Part shown: positions 1 through 8,398 of the stretch, piece after piece
Layout: the number at the start of each line of letters is the position of its first letter
Numbering within the stretch: position 1 is the stretch's first letter
NCBI GenBank assembly: GCA_002352425.1
Contig: DEIK01000108.1
Coordinates: 25,016 to 47,422 of the forward strand
Reading direction: 5' to 3'
From: Rhodobacteraceae bacterium UBA2776
GTDB taxonomy: Bacteria > Pseudomonadota > Alphaproteobacteria > Rhodobacterales > Rhodobacteraceae
DNA length: 22,407 bases
The notes under the pieces: generated by a model
Databases searched by the model: none
The model's input: only the letters and a program-made list of their open reading frames with translations
What the model was told of the DNA's origin: nothing
Program-made: the position numbers and the translations under genes

Positions 1-380
1 CCCAAACTGGCGCGAATAATACCCAGCGAGGATTGATAAATCGCCAGTGCGCGTCTGTGTTCGCCGCTGATTTCAGTGGATTTCATCATCTCGCCCTCAA
101 GCGACACATTGTTGCCATTGGGCGATTCGCTGCCCGATCCTGCAATGACGCGTGGCGTGGATGAATAGGCAGCCGACCCCATAAGGTGCCCTGTCCGTGT
201 GGCGCGAATTTGCATCCCGCCGGCCTGATCTTTGTAGGTGTCCGCAAAGGAGGCCAGATCGCGGGCCTTATAGCCCGGCGTATCTGCCTGTGCGATATTT
301 TGCGCGACCATTGACTGGCGCGACGCCGCATGGCTGGCCATAGCGCCTGCCATCTGGAATATCTCTAGTTTTTCAAACAT
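1..380 (-). CDS. flgB: Flagellar basal-body rod protein FlgB (partial, 3' end outside window)
   Basis: FlgB forms the proximal rod of the flagellar basal body, crossing the periplasm. The visible 126 codons begin MFEKLEIFQMAGAMASHA and carry the rod-protein N-terminal signature QNIAQADTPGYKARDL at about residues 27-42. A second family block, NGNNVSLEGEMMKSTE, lies at about residues 88-103 and matches the conserved GNNV-x-L-x-x-EM segment of FlgB. The family is about 130 residues long, so only a few residues should be missing beyond base 1. The ATG at 380 is chosen because GGGAG lies about 10 bases upstream and the rod signature sits at the usual distance from it. The gene is divergent from fliI, a common layout in Rhodobacteraceae flagellar loci; flgC and fliE would be expected next outside the window. 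Confidence 0.93.
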   Translation of the reverse strand, partial: MFEKLEIFQMAGAMASHAASRQSMVAQNIAQADTPGYKARDLASFADTYKDQAGGMQIRATRTGHLMGSAAYSSTPRVIAGSGSESPNGNNVSLEGEMMKSTEISGEHRRALAIYQSSLGIIRASL

Positions 381-468
381 CGGGGCTTCTCCCTCGAGTA
401 ATTTCAACCAATGCTTAACTGTGATTCCTTTAGAAAAGGTTGTCAGAACCAAACAGGAGAATCCGGTC
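381..468. promoter_or_regulatory. Divergent flgB/fliI intergenic region
   Basis: This 88-base spacer must hold the promoters and ribosome binding sites of both flagellar genes. AGGAG sits about 7 bases before the chosen fliI ATG, and GGGAG precedes flgB on the other strand. A small CCTTT-AGA-AAAGG inverted repeat is visible at about 427-439. I could not identify a convincing sigma-54 or sigma-28 promoter by eye. Confidence 0.5.
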
Positions 469-1806
469 ATGGTTGCAGAAATGGATTGTTTGCGCGCCGA
501 AATCGCAGCGACGAGTCCCGTTCATCACGTGGGGCGCGTGGTCGAAGTCGGGCGCGGAACCCTTACCGTTAAAGGGTTATCAGCGACTGCCAGTCTGGGA
601 GATCAGGTTCGCATCACGCGGCGCGGTGGCGTCACGATGGGCGGTGAAGTTTTACAACTGACACGTGGCGAGGTGGTGATTCTACCGGATCGCTCTGCCG
701 AGGGCGTGGTGATCGGAGACCGCGTCACCCTATTGGGCGAGGCGTTGATCGCGCCGGATAGCAATTGGATCGGACGGGTGATAGACCCTTCGGGCAATCC
801 GTTGGATGGGCGTGCTCTATTACGCGGGTTGGCCGCGCGCCCGATGCGCGCTGCCCCTCCCAAGGCGACCGAGCGACGGCCTTTGGGCGAACGCCTTGAA
901 ACTGGTGTGGCAATTTTTAACACCTTGCTGCCCATCGTGCGCGGCCAACGGATTGGCCTGTTCGCCGGGTCCGGTGTCGGGAAATCAACCTTGCTGGCCG
1001 ACTTTGCCCGTGGGGTCACCGCCGATGTGGTGGTGATCGCATTGGTTGGCGAACGTGGCCGCGAGGTGCGTGAATTTGTCGATCACGTGCTGGGCCCCGA
1101 AGGGATGAAGCGGGCAGTCGTGGTCGCCGCCACTTCAGACCAATCGCCATTGGTGCGCCGCCGCTGCGCCTGGACTGCGATGGCCGTGGCCGAACATTTC
1201 CGCGATCAAGGCTTGCACGTTTTGCTGCTGGCTGATTCGATCACCCGCTTTGCCGAAGCTCACCGCGAAGTCGCGCTGGCCTCGGGCGAGGTCGCGTCCT
1301 TGCGCGGCTATCCGCCCTCGACCTCGCATATGATTATGTCGCTCTGCGAACGTGCTGGCCCCGGCACCGATGACGTTGGCGACATAACCGCCGTGTTCAG
1401 CGTGCTGGTTGCCGGGTCCGACATGGAGGAACCCGTCGCCGATATTTTGCGCGGGGTGCTGGATGGCCACGTTGTAATGGACCGCAAAATCGCTGAACGC
1501 GGGCGGTTTCCGGCCATTGATTTGCTGCGCTCGGTCTCGCGCAGCTTGCCCGCCGCCGCCACAAATGAGGAGAACGAGTTGATCAGTCAGGCGCGTCGCC
1601 TATTGGGGGCCTATGACCGGGCGGAAATGATGATCCAGGCGGGACTTTATTCCGCCGGATCAGACCCGATGATCGACGCCGCCATCAAGGTCTGGCCACA
1701 ACTCGACGCGTTCTTGGCCCGAATGGAACCCGACGGAACCGGCGCGAGTTTCCTGCATTTGGCTGAATGCCTGATCAGCGCCGCAAAGACACCCGAACCC
1801 GCCTAA
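469..1806 (+). CDS. fliI: Flagellar type III export ATPase FliI
   Basis: FliI is the cytoplasmic hexameric ATPase of the flagellar export apparatus and is related to F1-ATPase beta subunits. The protein has 445 residues, the usual length. A beta-barrel N-domain (HVGRVVEVG, GDQVRITRRGG) precedes the catalytic core. Walker A is AGSGVGKST with Lys172, followed by GERGREVREFV, then Walker B LLLADS with Asp256 and the SLRGYPPS loop. The frame stays open upstream to a GTG at 421. The ATG at 469 is preferred because AGGAG stands at good spacing before it, while nothing resembling a ribosome site precedes the GTG. No frameshift or missing catalytic residue is seen. The gene belongs to the flagellar locus continuing to the left and is unrelated to the catabolic genes on its right. 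Confidence 0.96.
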   Translation: MVAEMDCLRAEIAATSPVHHVGRVVEVGRGTLTVKGLSATASLGDQVRITRRGGVTMGGEVLQLTRGEVVILPDRSAEGVVIGDRVTLLGEALIAPDSNWIGRVIDPSGNPLDGRALLRGLAARPMRAAPPKATERRPLGERLETGVAIFNTLLPIVRGQRIGLFAGSGVGKSTLLADFARGVTADVVVIALVGERGREVREFVDHVLGPEGMKRAVVVAATSDQSPLVRRRCAWTAMAVAEHFRDQGLHVLLLADSITRFAEAHREVALASGEVASLRGYPPSTSHMIMSLCERAGPGTDDVGDITAVFSVLVAGSDMEEPVADILRGVLDGHVVMDRKIAERGRFPAIDLLRSVSRSLPAAATNEENELISQARRLLGAYDRAEMMIQAGLYSAGSDPMIDAAIKVWPQLDAFLARMEPDGTGASFLHLAECLISAAKTPEPA

Positions 1807-1898
1807 TGAAATTGGCTTGGAACTTTCCTCAGAATAGATAAATTGGCATGCATGCAACCCCCCTGAATGTGGGGCGTAGACCCGATTGAGAATGCCAA

Positions 1899-2693
1899 AT
1901 GGATTATGACGACGCCTATGCCAATGGGGCCTACATCAATGACGCTGCCAGCTATCCCCCCAAATGGGACGAAGCCGCGCAGGAGTGGCGCAGCGTTGAA
2001 AACGCGGTTGGGCGCGCGCAACTGAACCTATCTTATGGCGAAGGCGAGCGCGAGGTGTTCGACCTGTTCTATCCCGCGTCGGGCAAACCCAAAGGATTGC
2101 TGGTGTTTGTGCACGGTGGCTACTGGTTGGCCTTTGACAACAAATCCTGGTCGCATTTGGCTGAAGGCGCAACGGCGCGCGGCTGGGCCGTGGCGATGCC
2201 ATCTTATACCTTGGCTCCAGAGGCGCGCATCTCGGGTATCACTGAACAGATCGCCCGCGCTATTGATGCCGCAGCCAAGGTCACGCACGGCCCAATTGTG
2301 TTGACTGGCCACTCGGCTGGCGGCCACTTGGTGGCACGGATGCGTTGCGCCGATGTGGCACTGGCCGCGGCGGATCGTTTGCAAAACATCGTGCCGATTT
2401 CGCCGCTGTCTGACCTGCGCCCTTTGATGAAAACCACCATGAACGCCGACCTTAGATTGGACGCGACCGAGGCCGAGGCCGAAAGCCCGCTACTGGTAAA
2501 ACCCTTGCGCGACATTCCCACCCACGTTTGGGTCGGCGCCGATGAGCGCCCCGCATTTTTGGATCAAGCACGCTGGCTGGCCGAGGGTTGGGACAACACT
2601 GCCCTGACCATCGCGCCAGCAAAGCACCACTTTGATGTGATTGATGATTTGGCCGATCCGGACAGCGCCTTGATAACGGCCTTATTGGACTAG
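1899..2693 (+). CDS. Alpha/beta hydrolase, arylformamidase/esterase type
   Basis: This is a 264-residue single-domain alpha/beta hydrolase. The oxyanion-hole motif HGGYW is at residues 72-76, the nucleophile elbow GHSAGG has Ser139, the likely acid is Asp215 (VGADERP), and the catalytic histidine is in KHHFD (His244). The HGGYW plus GHSAGG combination is typical of kynurenine formamidase-like and carboxylesterase-like members, which hydrolyse N-formyl amides or esters. A role in tryptophan breakdown is possible, but no kynurenine-pathway neighbour is present. It could equally be an amide or ester hydrolase serving the catabolic island next to it. The start at 1899 has only a weak GAG upstream, and no other in-frame start fits better. 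It is convergent with the P1 peptidase gene, 50 bases away, so it is transcribed alone. The call as a hydrolase is firm; the substrate is unknown. Confidence 0.85.
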   Translation: MDYDDAYANGAYINDAASYPPKWDEAAQEWRSVENAVGRAQLNLSYGEGEREVFDLFYPASGKPKGLLVFVHGGYWLAFDNKSWSHLAEGATARGWAVAMPSYTLAPEARISGITEQIARAIDAAAKVTHGPIVLTGHSAGGHLVARMRCADVALAAADRLQNIVPISPLSDLRPLMKTTMNADLRLDATEAEAESPLLVKPLRDIPTHVWVGADERPAFLDQARWLAEGWDNTALTIAPAKHHFDVIDDLADPDSALITALLD

Positions 2694-2743
2694 CGGCGCG
2701 CACAGGGTTAACCCGCCGATTTGCACCCAAGTCCGTTGTATAC

Positions 2744-3742
2744 TTATTTCTCGCCACCAAATTTTTGTGCCCATGTCGGGAATATATCATCGGCTTTGGG
2801 TTTGGCTTCATAGACCCCGCGCGCAATCGCCCGTGACAAACAGACCGCCGCCGCATGACCCAGCCTCAGGGCATCAAGTTCAGGGTCAGACAACGCGATT
2901 TTGCCCGTCGAAACCCCGAACACCAGATCGCCATCAAACGGCGTGTGGCTGGGTACAATCGCCCGCGCCATACCGTCATGTGCGGCTGTCGCCATCCGTG
3001 TTGCCTGTGCTTGGGTCAGCACCGCGTCGGTGGCAACAATTGCAACTGTTGTGCTCTCGCCCAACTTGGCCTTTAGGGTTGGCTCGACTTGTGGGTCATA
3101 GGGTCCGCCAACCTTGCCCGCGCCAAATTCGCCGTTCATTTCAAACGGTGCCGCCCAGAATTCTGGCCCCTCACCAACCGTCACAGACCCCACCGGATTA
3201 ACCGCCACCAAGGCCCCAACCGTCACGCCATTTTCCAGCACAACCGAGGCTGATCCAAGACCCCCTTTCAGGCCCATCGTCGTTGCCCCGACACCGGCCC
3301 CATGACTGCCCAAGGCAAAGTCGACAGCCGTGTTTTTCAACGCCGCTAAACCCAGTTTGCGATAGGGGTTTTCAACCCAATCCTTGTCACCACCGTTCAC
3401 CAAATCGAACAAAATTGCGCTGGGGACAATCGGCACCCGCAAATCATGAACCGCAAATCCACGGCCCATCTTTCGCAACCCGTCAACAACGCCCGAGGCC
3501 GCATCCAACCCGTAAGCCGAGCCACCGGACAACACCAGCGCATCGACGGCCTGTACCACTTTGTCTGGTGCCAATAGATCGGTTTCCCGCGTCCCGGGCG
3601 CACCGCCCATAACATGCACACCCGCCACAAATGGCGCGTCGCCTATCAACACGGTGGTGCCTGATTTCACATTGTCATCACCTGCGTTGCCAACCTGTAA
3701 ACCCGCCACATCGGTGATCAGATTAAGTGCCCCTGGTTTCAT
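2744..3742 (-). CDS. P1-family (DmpA/S58) aminopeptidase or amidase
   Basis: The protein has 332 residues from the chosen start. P1 peptidases are Ntn-fold enzymes that self-cleave to expose an N-terminal Ser or Thr nucleophile; relatives include DmpA, beta-aminopeptidases and the nylon-oligomer hydrolase NylC. Family marks are LITDVAGLQVGN at the N-terminus, VLSGGSAYGLDAASGV, the glycine-rich GAGVGATTMGLKGGLGSAS, AVNPVGSV, and the cleavage region GESTTVAIVATDAVLT with probable nucleophile Thr231. AHDGMARAIVPSHTPFDGD follows. The residue before the nucleophile appears to be Ser rather than the Asn of the well-studied examples. The frame allows a start at 3757, but the ATG at 3742 has AAGGCAAGGG upstream and matches the usual N-terminus. 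It is the last gene of the six-gene operon, 30 bases after the SDR. Its likely job is to hydrolyse an imported small peptide or amide. Confidence 0.9.
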   Translation of the reverse strand: MKPGALNLITDVAGLQVGNAGDDNVKSGTTVLIGDAPFVAGVHVMGGAPGTRETDLLAPDKVVQAVDALVLSGGSAYGLDAASGVVDGLRKMGRGFAVHDLRVPIVPSAILFDLVNGGDKDWVENPYRKLGLAALKNTAVDFALGSHGAGVGATTMGLKGGLGSASVVLENGVTVGALVAVNPVGSVTVGEGPEFWAAPFEMNGEFGAGKVGGPYDPQVEPTLKAKLGESTTVAIVATDAVLTQAQATRMATAAHDGMARAIVPSHTPFDGDLVFGVSTGKIALSDPELDALRLGHAAAVCLSRAIARGVYEAKPKADDIFPTWAQKFGGEK

Positions 3743-3772
3743 GCCCTTGCCTTTCATTTTGTCAAAAACGGC

Positions 3773-4513
3773 CTAAATGCAACGCCCGCCATCGACTTCC
3801 ATCGCCACGCCAGTGATCATGCTGGCCTCGTCCGAGCATAAAAATGCGGCTGCATTGCCCATGTCCTCAGGGGTTGAAAACCGGCCCAATGGAATGGTTG
3901 AAATGAACTTGGCCCTGATCTCGGGCGTGTCTTCGCCCATGAAGGATTTCAACAGCGGCGTTTCACCGGCAACAGGGTTGATTGCATTCACCCGAATGCC
4001 GAACGGCGCCAGCTCGACGGCCATAGCGCGGGTTGCGGTGATCATCCAACCTTTCGAGGCATTGTACCAGTTCAGGTTCGGGCGCGGCGATACGCCTGCC
4101 GTCGAGGCGACGTTCAAAATCACACCAGATTTTGCGGCCTTCATCAGCGGCACAATTTCACGCGCGTTTAGGTAAACCGACTTGGCATTGACTGCCAAAA
4201 TACGGTCGAAATCTTCTTCCGAGATATCCTCCATCGGTCCGGGCATATGGGTGATGCCTGCATTGTTGACCACGATATCAATCTGCCCAAATGCTGCATG
4301 TGCCGCCTTGACCATCGCCTTGACACTATCGCCATTTGCCACGTCAACCACCTGCGCAATTCCACCCAGATCACGCGCCACATCCGCTGCCGCGTCGCCG
4401 TTGATATCGGCGACCATCACGCGCGCGCCCTCGGCCACAAATTTGGCCGCAATTCCGGTCCCAAAGCCCGAGCCCGCACCCGTGATGATCGCCGTCTTGT
4501 CCTTTAGTCGCAT
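3773..4513 (-). CDS. Short-chain dehydrogenase/reductase (SDR), probably NAD-dependent
   Basis: This classical SDR of 246 residues oxidises a hydroxyl or reduces a carbonyl in the cytoplasm. The Rossmann motif TGAGSGFG is at residues 11-18, and an acidic Asp36 ends the second strand (VMVADIN), favouring NAD over NADP. The NNAG motif is at 83-86, followed by the catalytic set Asn109, Ser137, Tyr150 and Lys154 (YNASK). The C-terminus VAMEVDGGRCI is typical. GAGGA precedes the ATG at good spacing. The gene begins 33 bases after the aldehyde dehydrogenase stop and sits in the middle of the transporter operon. Alcohol oxidation followed by aldehyde oxidation by the upstream ALDH is a reasonable joint route. 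The substrate cannot be read from sequence. Confidence 0.93.
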   Translation of the reverse strand: MRLKDKTAIITGAGSGFGTGIAAKFVAEGARVMVADINGDAAADVARDLGGIAQVVDVANGDSVKAMVKAAHAAFGQIDIVVNNAGITHMPGPMEDISEEDFDRILAVNAKSVYLNAREIVPLMKAAKSGVILNVASTAGVSPRPNLNWYNASKGWMITATRAMAVELAPFGIRVNAINPVAGETPLLKSFMGEDTPEIRAKFISTIPLGRFSTPEDMGNAAAFLCSDEASMITGVAMEVDGGRCI

Positions 4514-4546
4514 TGAATTATCCTCGCATTTTTTGTTATATGTACC

Positions 4547-5998
4547 TTACCCATGATAGGCTGCTACTGTTTTCAAAGTCGAAAATCCGTATAGCGCCTC
4601 AAAGCCCTTTTCGCGCCCGTGGCCGGATTTTCCGGCGCCGCCGAACGGCAGCTCAACCCCGCCGCCCGCGCCGTAATTGTTGATAAACACTTGTCCGGCT
4701 TTCAAGGCTTTAGCCATCCGCATTTGCCGCGCTCCATCACGCGTCCAAACCGAGGCCACCAGTCCGAAATCCGTCCCATTTGCGATCGCAATCGCTTCAG
4801 CTTCGTCCTCAAATGGGATCACCACTTGTACCGGTCCAAAAATTTCGCTCTGGGCCAAAACATGATCCGGCGGCACATCTGCAAACAGGGTCGGCACCAC
4901 ATAATGCCCCTCCTCAGGTGTACCCTCAACAATACTGCCCTCGGCGGCAAGACGCAGGTCAGATCCTTGACTTAAAAACCCAGTCACGATCTCTTTTTGG
5001 CGTGCCGAAATCAGAGGCCCGACATTCACGTCCGACATCGCAGTGCCGACTTTCATGGCGCGGTATCTCTCGGCCATTCGTGCCAGCAATTCGTCATAAA
5101 CTTTGCGCTGAATCAGCACCCGTGACGAAGCCGAGCACGTCTGCCCTGCATTCTGAATGCAAGCCCCCACCAAGAACGGCAATGCCGCGTCCAAGTCAGC
5201 ATCATCGAATACAACTTGCGGGGACTTTCCACCCAACTCCAAGGTCACCGGAATAACATTTTGCGCGCTCGCCGCCTGCACCATTTGACCAACGCCAACG
5301 GAACCCGTGAAGGAAATATGTTGTATGCCAGTGTGTCCCGACAGTGCCGCGCCAGCTTCTTCACCCAGCCCCATGACCACATTCAAGGCGCCAGCAGGCA
5401 GGCCCGCTTCTTCGGCCAAAGCGGCGAAGCCAAGGGCAGTCAAACAGGCCTCTTCAGCGGGTTTCAATACGCAAGCATTGCCCATCGCCAGTGCCGCTCC
5501 GACAGAGCGCCCGATGATTTGCATCGGGTAATTCCAAGGGACGATGTGCCCCGTCACCCCATGCGGTTCGCGCAGAGTGTAAACGGTGTAACCGTCCATA
5601 TAGGGGATGGTGTCGCCATGTACTTTGTCTGCCGCGCCACCATAAAATTCCATGTAACGCGCCAGTGCAATGGCGTCGTTTCGGGCTTGGGTCAGCGGTT
5701 TGCCAACATCGGCGGCTTCGATCTCACCCAGCTCCTCAATCCGTGTTTGAACCAGCTGGCCAATACGAGTCAAAATTCGGCCACGTTCCACCGCCGTGAT
5801 CCGGCCCCATTCGCCATCCAACGCGGCTTGGGCAGCAACGACAGCATTGTCGATGTCAGCTTTCTGACCACGCGCAATGCGGGTCAATACATCACCAGTT
5901 GACGGGTTGCCCAGTTGCAAAAATTCACCGCCAACAGGCGCAACCCATTTACCGCCAATGTAGTTTTTGTCGGTCGGGTACCAGATTTTATCAAGCAT
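4547..5998 (-). CDS. NAD(P)-dependent aldehyde dehydrogenase
   Basis: This full-length ALDH-superfamily enzyme of 483 residues oxidises an aldehyde to a carboxylate. Motifs seen are VPWNYP with Asn156, the cofactor lysine in LKPAE (Lys179), FTGSVGVG, the general base in LELGGKSP (Glu254), and the catalytic cysteine in NAGQTCSA (Cys288). EIFGPV and the C-terminal LPFGGAGKSGHGRE are also present. The overall pattern resembles betaine-aldehyde or aminoaldehyde dehydrogenases, but that subgroup call is only suggestive. The ATG at 5998 overlaps the end of the fused ATPase gene by 8 bases (ATGCTTGA), so translation is likely coupled to the transporter. This ties aldehyde oxidation to whatever the transporter imports. 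Confidence 0.94.
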   Translation of the reverse strand: MLDKIWYPTDKNYIGGKWVAPVGGEFLQLGNPSTGDVLTRIARGQKADIDNAVVAAQAALDGEWGRITAVERGRILTRIGQLVQTRIEELGEIEAADVGKPLTQARNDAIALARYMEFYGGAADKVHGDTIPYMDGYTVYTLREPHGVTGHIVPWNYPMQIIGRSVGAALAMGNACVLKPAEEACLTALGFAALAEEAGLPAGALNVVMGLGEEAGAALSGHTGIQHISFTGSVGVGQMVQAASAQNVIPVTLELGGKSPQVVFDDADLDAALPFLVGACIQNAGQTCSASSRVLIQRKVYDELLARMAERYRAMKVGTAMSDVNVGPLISARQKEIVTGFLSQGSDLRLAAEGSIVEGTPEEGHYVVPTLFADVPPDHVLAQSEIFGPVQVVIPFEDEAEAIAIANGTDFGLVASVWTRDGARQMRMAKALKAGQVFINNYGAGGGVELPFGGAGKSGHGREKGFEALYGFSTLKTVAAYHG

Positions 5999-7580
5999 GT
6001 TTTGTCTCCAGCCAATCGTCCGGAATTTGCGGCGCGGCGTTTAGTAGTTGCTGTGTGTAGGGATGTTTTGGGGCTGTGAATACTTGCTCGGTTTGGCCTT
6101 GTTCGACGATCTGCCCAGTTTGCATCACCAGCACCCGATCGGTGATGGCCCGCACCACAGTCAGGTCATGACTGATGAACAGATAGGACAGGCCAAGTCG
6201 CGTTTGCAGGTCGGCCAACAGGTCCAGAATTTGCGCACGGATTGAAACATCCAGCGCCGATACGGCTTCGTCCAAGACGATTAGATCAGGGCGCAAAATC
6301 AATGCCCGCGCAATAGCGATGCGTTGACGTTGGCCGCCGGAGAATTCATGGATGTAGCGATCCATAGCCTCGGCTTTCATGCCAACGGTTTCCAGTGCTT
6401 TGGCCACACGGTTGCGCGCGTTTTCGGGAGCTTTTGTCAGGTGAAATGGCTCCATCACAAGTCGCTGCACCTTATGGCGTGGATTGAAACTGCCATAGGG
6501 GTCTTGGAAAACAATTTGTACTTTTTGCCGAAGGGATGCAGGCATATGTTCGCCTGCCAAAACCGGTTCCCCCGCCAAGTGTATTTCGCCGCCTTGCAGC
6601 GGATCAAGGCCCAGAATGGCCCGCGTTAGCGTGGATTTACCGCAGCCGGATTCCCCAACCAGACCAAGGCTTTCACCGCGCATCAAAGTGAAACTGACAT
6701 CGTTCACAGCACGGAACGGCGCGGGACGGTGGAACAGCTTTGTGCGTGGGGCGACGTATTCGCGGATCGCGTTTTTAACCTCTAGGATTGGAGTCTCCTG
6801 CGCGTCGTCGGCGCGGTCCGGTTGGTGGCTTGAGGCCTCGAACAACTGCTTGGTGTAGGGATGCGTCATGGTTTTAAACAGTTGCTCGGTCGGGCCCTGT
6901 TCCACCAATTCGCCCCGACGCATCACTGCGACATGATCGGCCATTCCGGCCACCACGGCCAGATCATGGGTGATCAACAAAAGCGACATGTTTTCTTCGG
7001 CAACCAACTCGCGCAACAAGTCCAGAATCTGGGCTTGTGTGGTGACATCCAGCGCGGTGGTTGGTTCGTCCGCGATCAATAATTTCGGGCGCAGCGCGAT
7101 GGCCATCGCAATACAAACCCGTTGACGTTGGCCGCCCGACAACTCGTGTGGGTAGCGGCTCGACGGGAACTTGTTTGCCGGCAACCCGACACGATCCAAC
7201 ATTTTGCGGGCGATCACGGCGGCTTCGGATTTGCTGGCTTTGCCATGGATCAGCATGGTTTCCGCCACCTGATCGCCGATGGTCTGGACAGGGTTCAGGG
7301 CGGTCATCGGTTCTTGGAATATCATGCCGATGTCATTGCCACGCAGCGCGCACATTTCGGATTCAGTCATAGTAAGAACATCTGTGTCGTCGACCAATAC
7401 ATGGCCACCAACAGCGCTACCTGACGGTAGCAATTGCATCAGCGCCAAGGCGGTCATGGACTTGCCAGAGCCGCTTTCTCCAACCAGCCCAAAAATCTGT
7501 CCTTGCGGAATATCCAAGCTGACATCGCTCAGAATCGGGGTGCCGTGAATGGCGAGGGTGAGGGCTTGCAGCGAGATCAT
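5991..7580 (-). CDS. Dipeptide/oligopeptide-type ABC transporter, fused double ATPase (DppD-DppF type)
   Basis: A single 529-residue polypeptide contains two complete nucleotide-binding domains; the classical Dpp/Opp systems have two separate proteins. Domain 1 has Walker A GESGSGKS (Lys40), FQEPMTALNP, signature LSGGQRQR at 147-154, Walker B LLIADEP (Asp171, Glu172) and the switch histidine in THD. Domain 2 has GESGCGKS (Lys315), FQDPYGSFNP, FSGGQRQR at 413-420, IVLDEA (Asp437, Glu438) and SHD. Each domain ends with the HPYT-x-QL segment specific to the oligopeptide-type family. Both sites look catalytically intact. The organisation is like YejF or GsiA. Its start overlaps the upstream permease stop by one base (TGATG), and it overlaps the ALDH gene downstream by 8 bases. 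Confidence 0.95.
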   Translation of the reverse strand: MISLQALTLAIHGTPILSDVSLDIPQGQIFGLVGESGSGKSMTALALMQLLPSGSAVGGHVLVDDTDVLTMTESEMCALRGNDIGMIFQEPMTALNPVQTIGDQVAETMLIHGKASKSEAAVIARKMLDRVGLPANKFPSSRYPHELSGGQRQRVCIAMAIALRPKLLIADEPTTALDVTTQAQILDLLRELVAEENMSLLLITHDLAVVAGMADHVAVMRRGELVEQGPTEQLFKTMTHPYTKQLFEASSHQPDRADDAQETPILEVKNAIREYVAPRTKLFHRPAPFRAVNDVSFTLMRGESLGLVGESGCGKSTLTRAILGLDPLQGGEIHLAGEPVLAGEHMPASLRQKVQIVFQDPYGSFNPRHKVQRLVMEPFHLTKAPENARNRVAKALETVGMKAEAMDRYIHEFSGGQRQRIAIARALILRPDLIVLDEAVSALDVSIRAQILDLLADLQTRLGLSYLFISHDLTVVRAITDRVLVMQTGQIVEQGQTEQVFTAPKHPYTQQLLNAAPQIPDDWLETKHA

Positions 7581-8398
7581 CAGCGTTCCCTCCTGATCCG
7601 TGGGTCAAGCAAATCTCGCAAGCCGTCCCCCATCAGGTTAAGCCCCAAAACCATCATCACAATCGCAATGCCGGGCAGAAATGCAAGGCGGGGGTCGTTG
7701 TAGATATAGGTTTGCGCATCAGCAAGCATCCGGCCCCAGCTAGGGGTTGGTGGCTGTGCCCCAAGGCCCACATAAGACAGGCCAGCCTCGGCCAAAATTC
7801 CCAATGAAAACTGGATGGTTCCCTGCACGATCAACAGGTTGGCGATGTTGGGCAGGATGTGTTCAACCGAAATTCGCAAGGCGCGTTTACCACAGGTTCG
7901 GGCCGCAAGGATATAGTCCAACGTCCAGACAGACAGCGCTGCGCCGCGGGTGACGCGGGCGAAAACGGGGATGTTAAAGATACCAATCGCAAGGATCGCA
8001 TTCAGCGCTGACGGGCCAAAAACCGCCGTGATCAGGATGGCAATCACCAATGACGGAAAAGCAAAAATCAAGTCGTTGCCGCGCATGATGACTTCGTCCA
8101 AAAGGCTGCCGCGATTGGCCGCTGCCATCAGGCCCAGTGGCACACCAACGCCAATGCCGATGCCAACCGCAACGATGGCCACCGCGATGGATGTACGTGC
8201 CCCGACCATCAACATTGACAGCATATCGCGGCCAAAATGATCGGTGCCCAGCCAGTATTTTTCAGAAGGCGCTTGCAGTTTGTCGGCAATGGTCAGGATG
8301 GTGACGTCATGCGGGGTCCAGACAAATGACAACGCCACGGCGGCGATGAATATGCTGGTCAGGATGATCCCAGAGATGAGTTGGATTGGGAGCTTCAT
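7580..8398 (-). CDS. Oligopeptide-type ABC transporter permease (DppC-like)
   Basis: This 272-residue inner-membrane permease pairs with the upstream permease to form the translocation channel. An N-terminal membrane helix (ISGIILTSIFIAAVALSF) is followed by LGTDHFGRDMLSMLMVGARTS, the hallmark of the second permease of this family. The EAA-loop region AARTCGKRALRISVEHILPN comes next, and the conserved SYVGLGAQPPTPSWGRML block lies near the C-terminus. About six membrane segments are visible. The gene overlaps the upstream permease by ATGA and the downstream ATPase by one base, so the three transport genes are made together. Family membership covers peptides, nickel, opines, glutathione and other small compounds, so it does not fix the substrate. 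Confidence 0.94.
   Translation of the reverse strand: MKLPIQLISGIILTSIFIAAVALSFVWTPHDVTILTIADKLQAPSEKYWLGTDHFGRDMLSMLMVGARTSIAVAIVAVGIGIGVGVPLGLMAAANRGSLLDEVIMRGNDLIFAFPSLVIAILITAVFGPSALNAILAIGIFNIPVFARVTRGAALSVWTLDYILAARTCGKRALRISVEHILPNIANLLIVQGTIQFSLGILAEAGLSYVGLGAQPPTPSWGRMLADAQTYIYNDPRLAFLPGIAIVMMVLGLNLMGDGLRDLLDPRIRRER

Noticed and set aside
421..468. GTG start for fliI
   Set aside because: No ribosome site before it; the ATG at 469 has AGGAG and gives the usual length.
603..1019. Long antisense ORFs inside fliI and other genes
   Set aside because: They lie opposite strongly supported genes, have Arg/Pro/His-rich shadow composition and show no family motif.
2705..2714. GGGTTAACCC palindrome between convergent genes as a terminator
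   Set aside because: With a TTAA loop the stem has only three pairs and no T run follows; I would not call a terminator.
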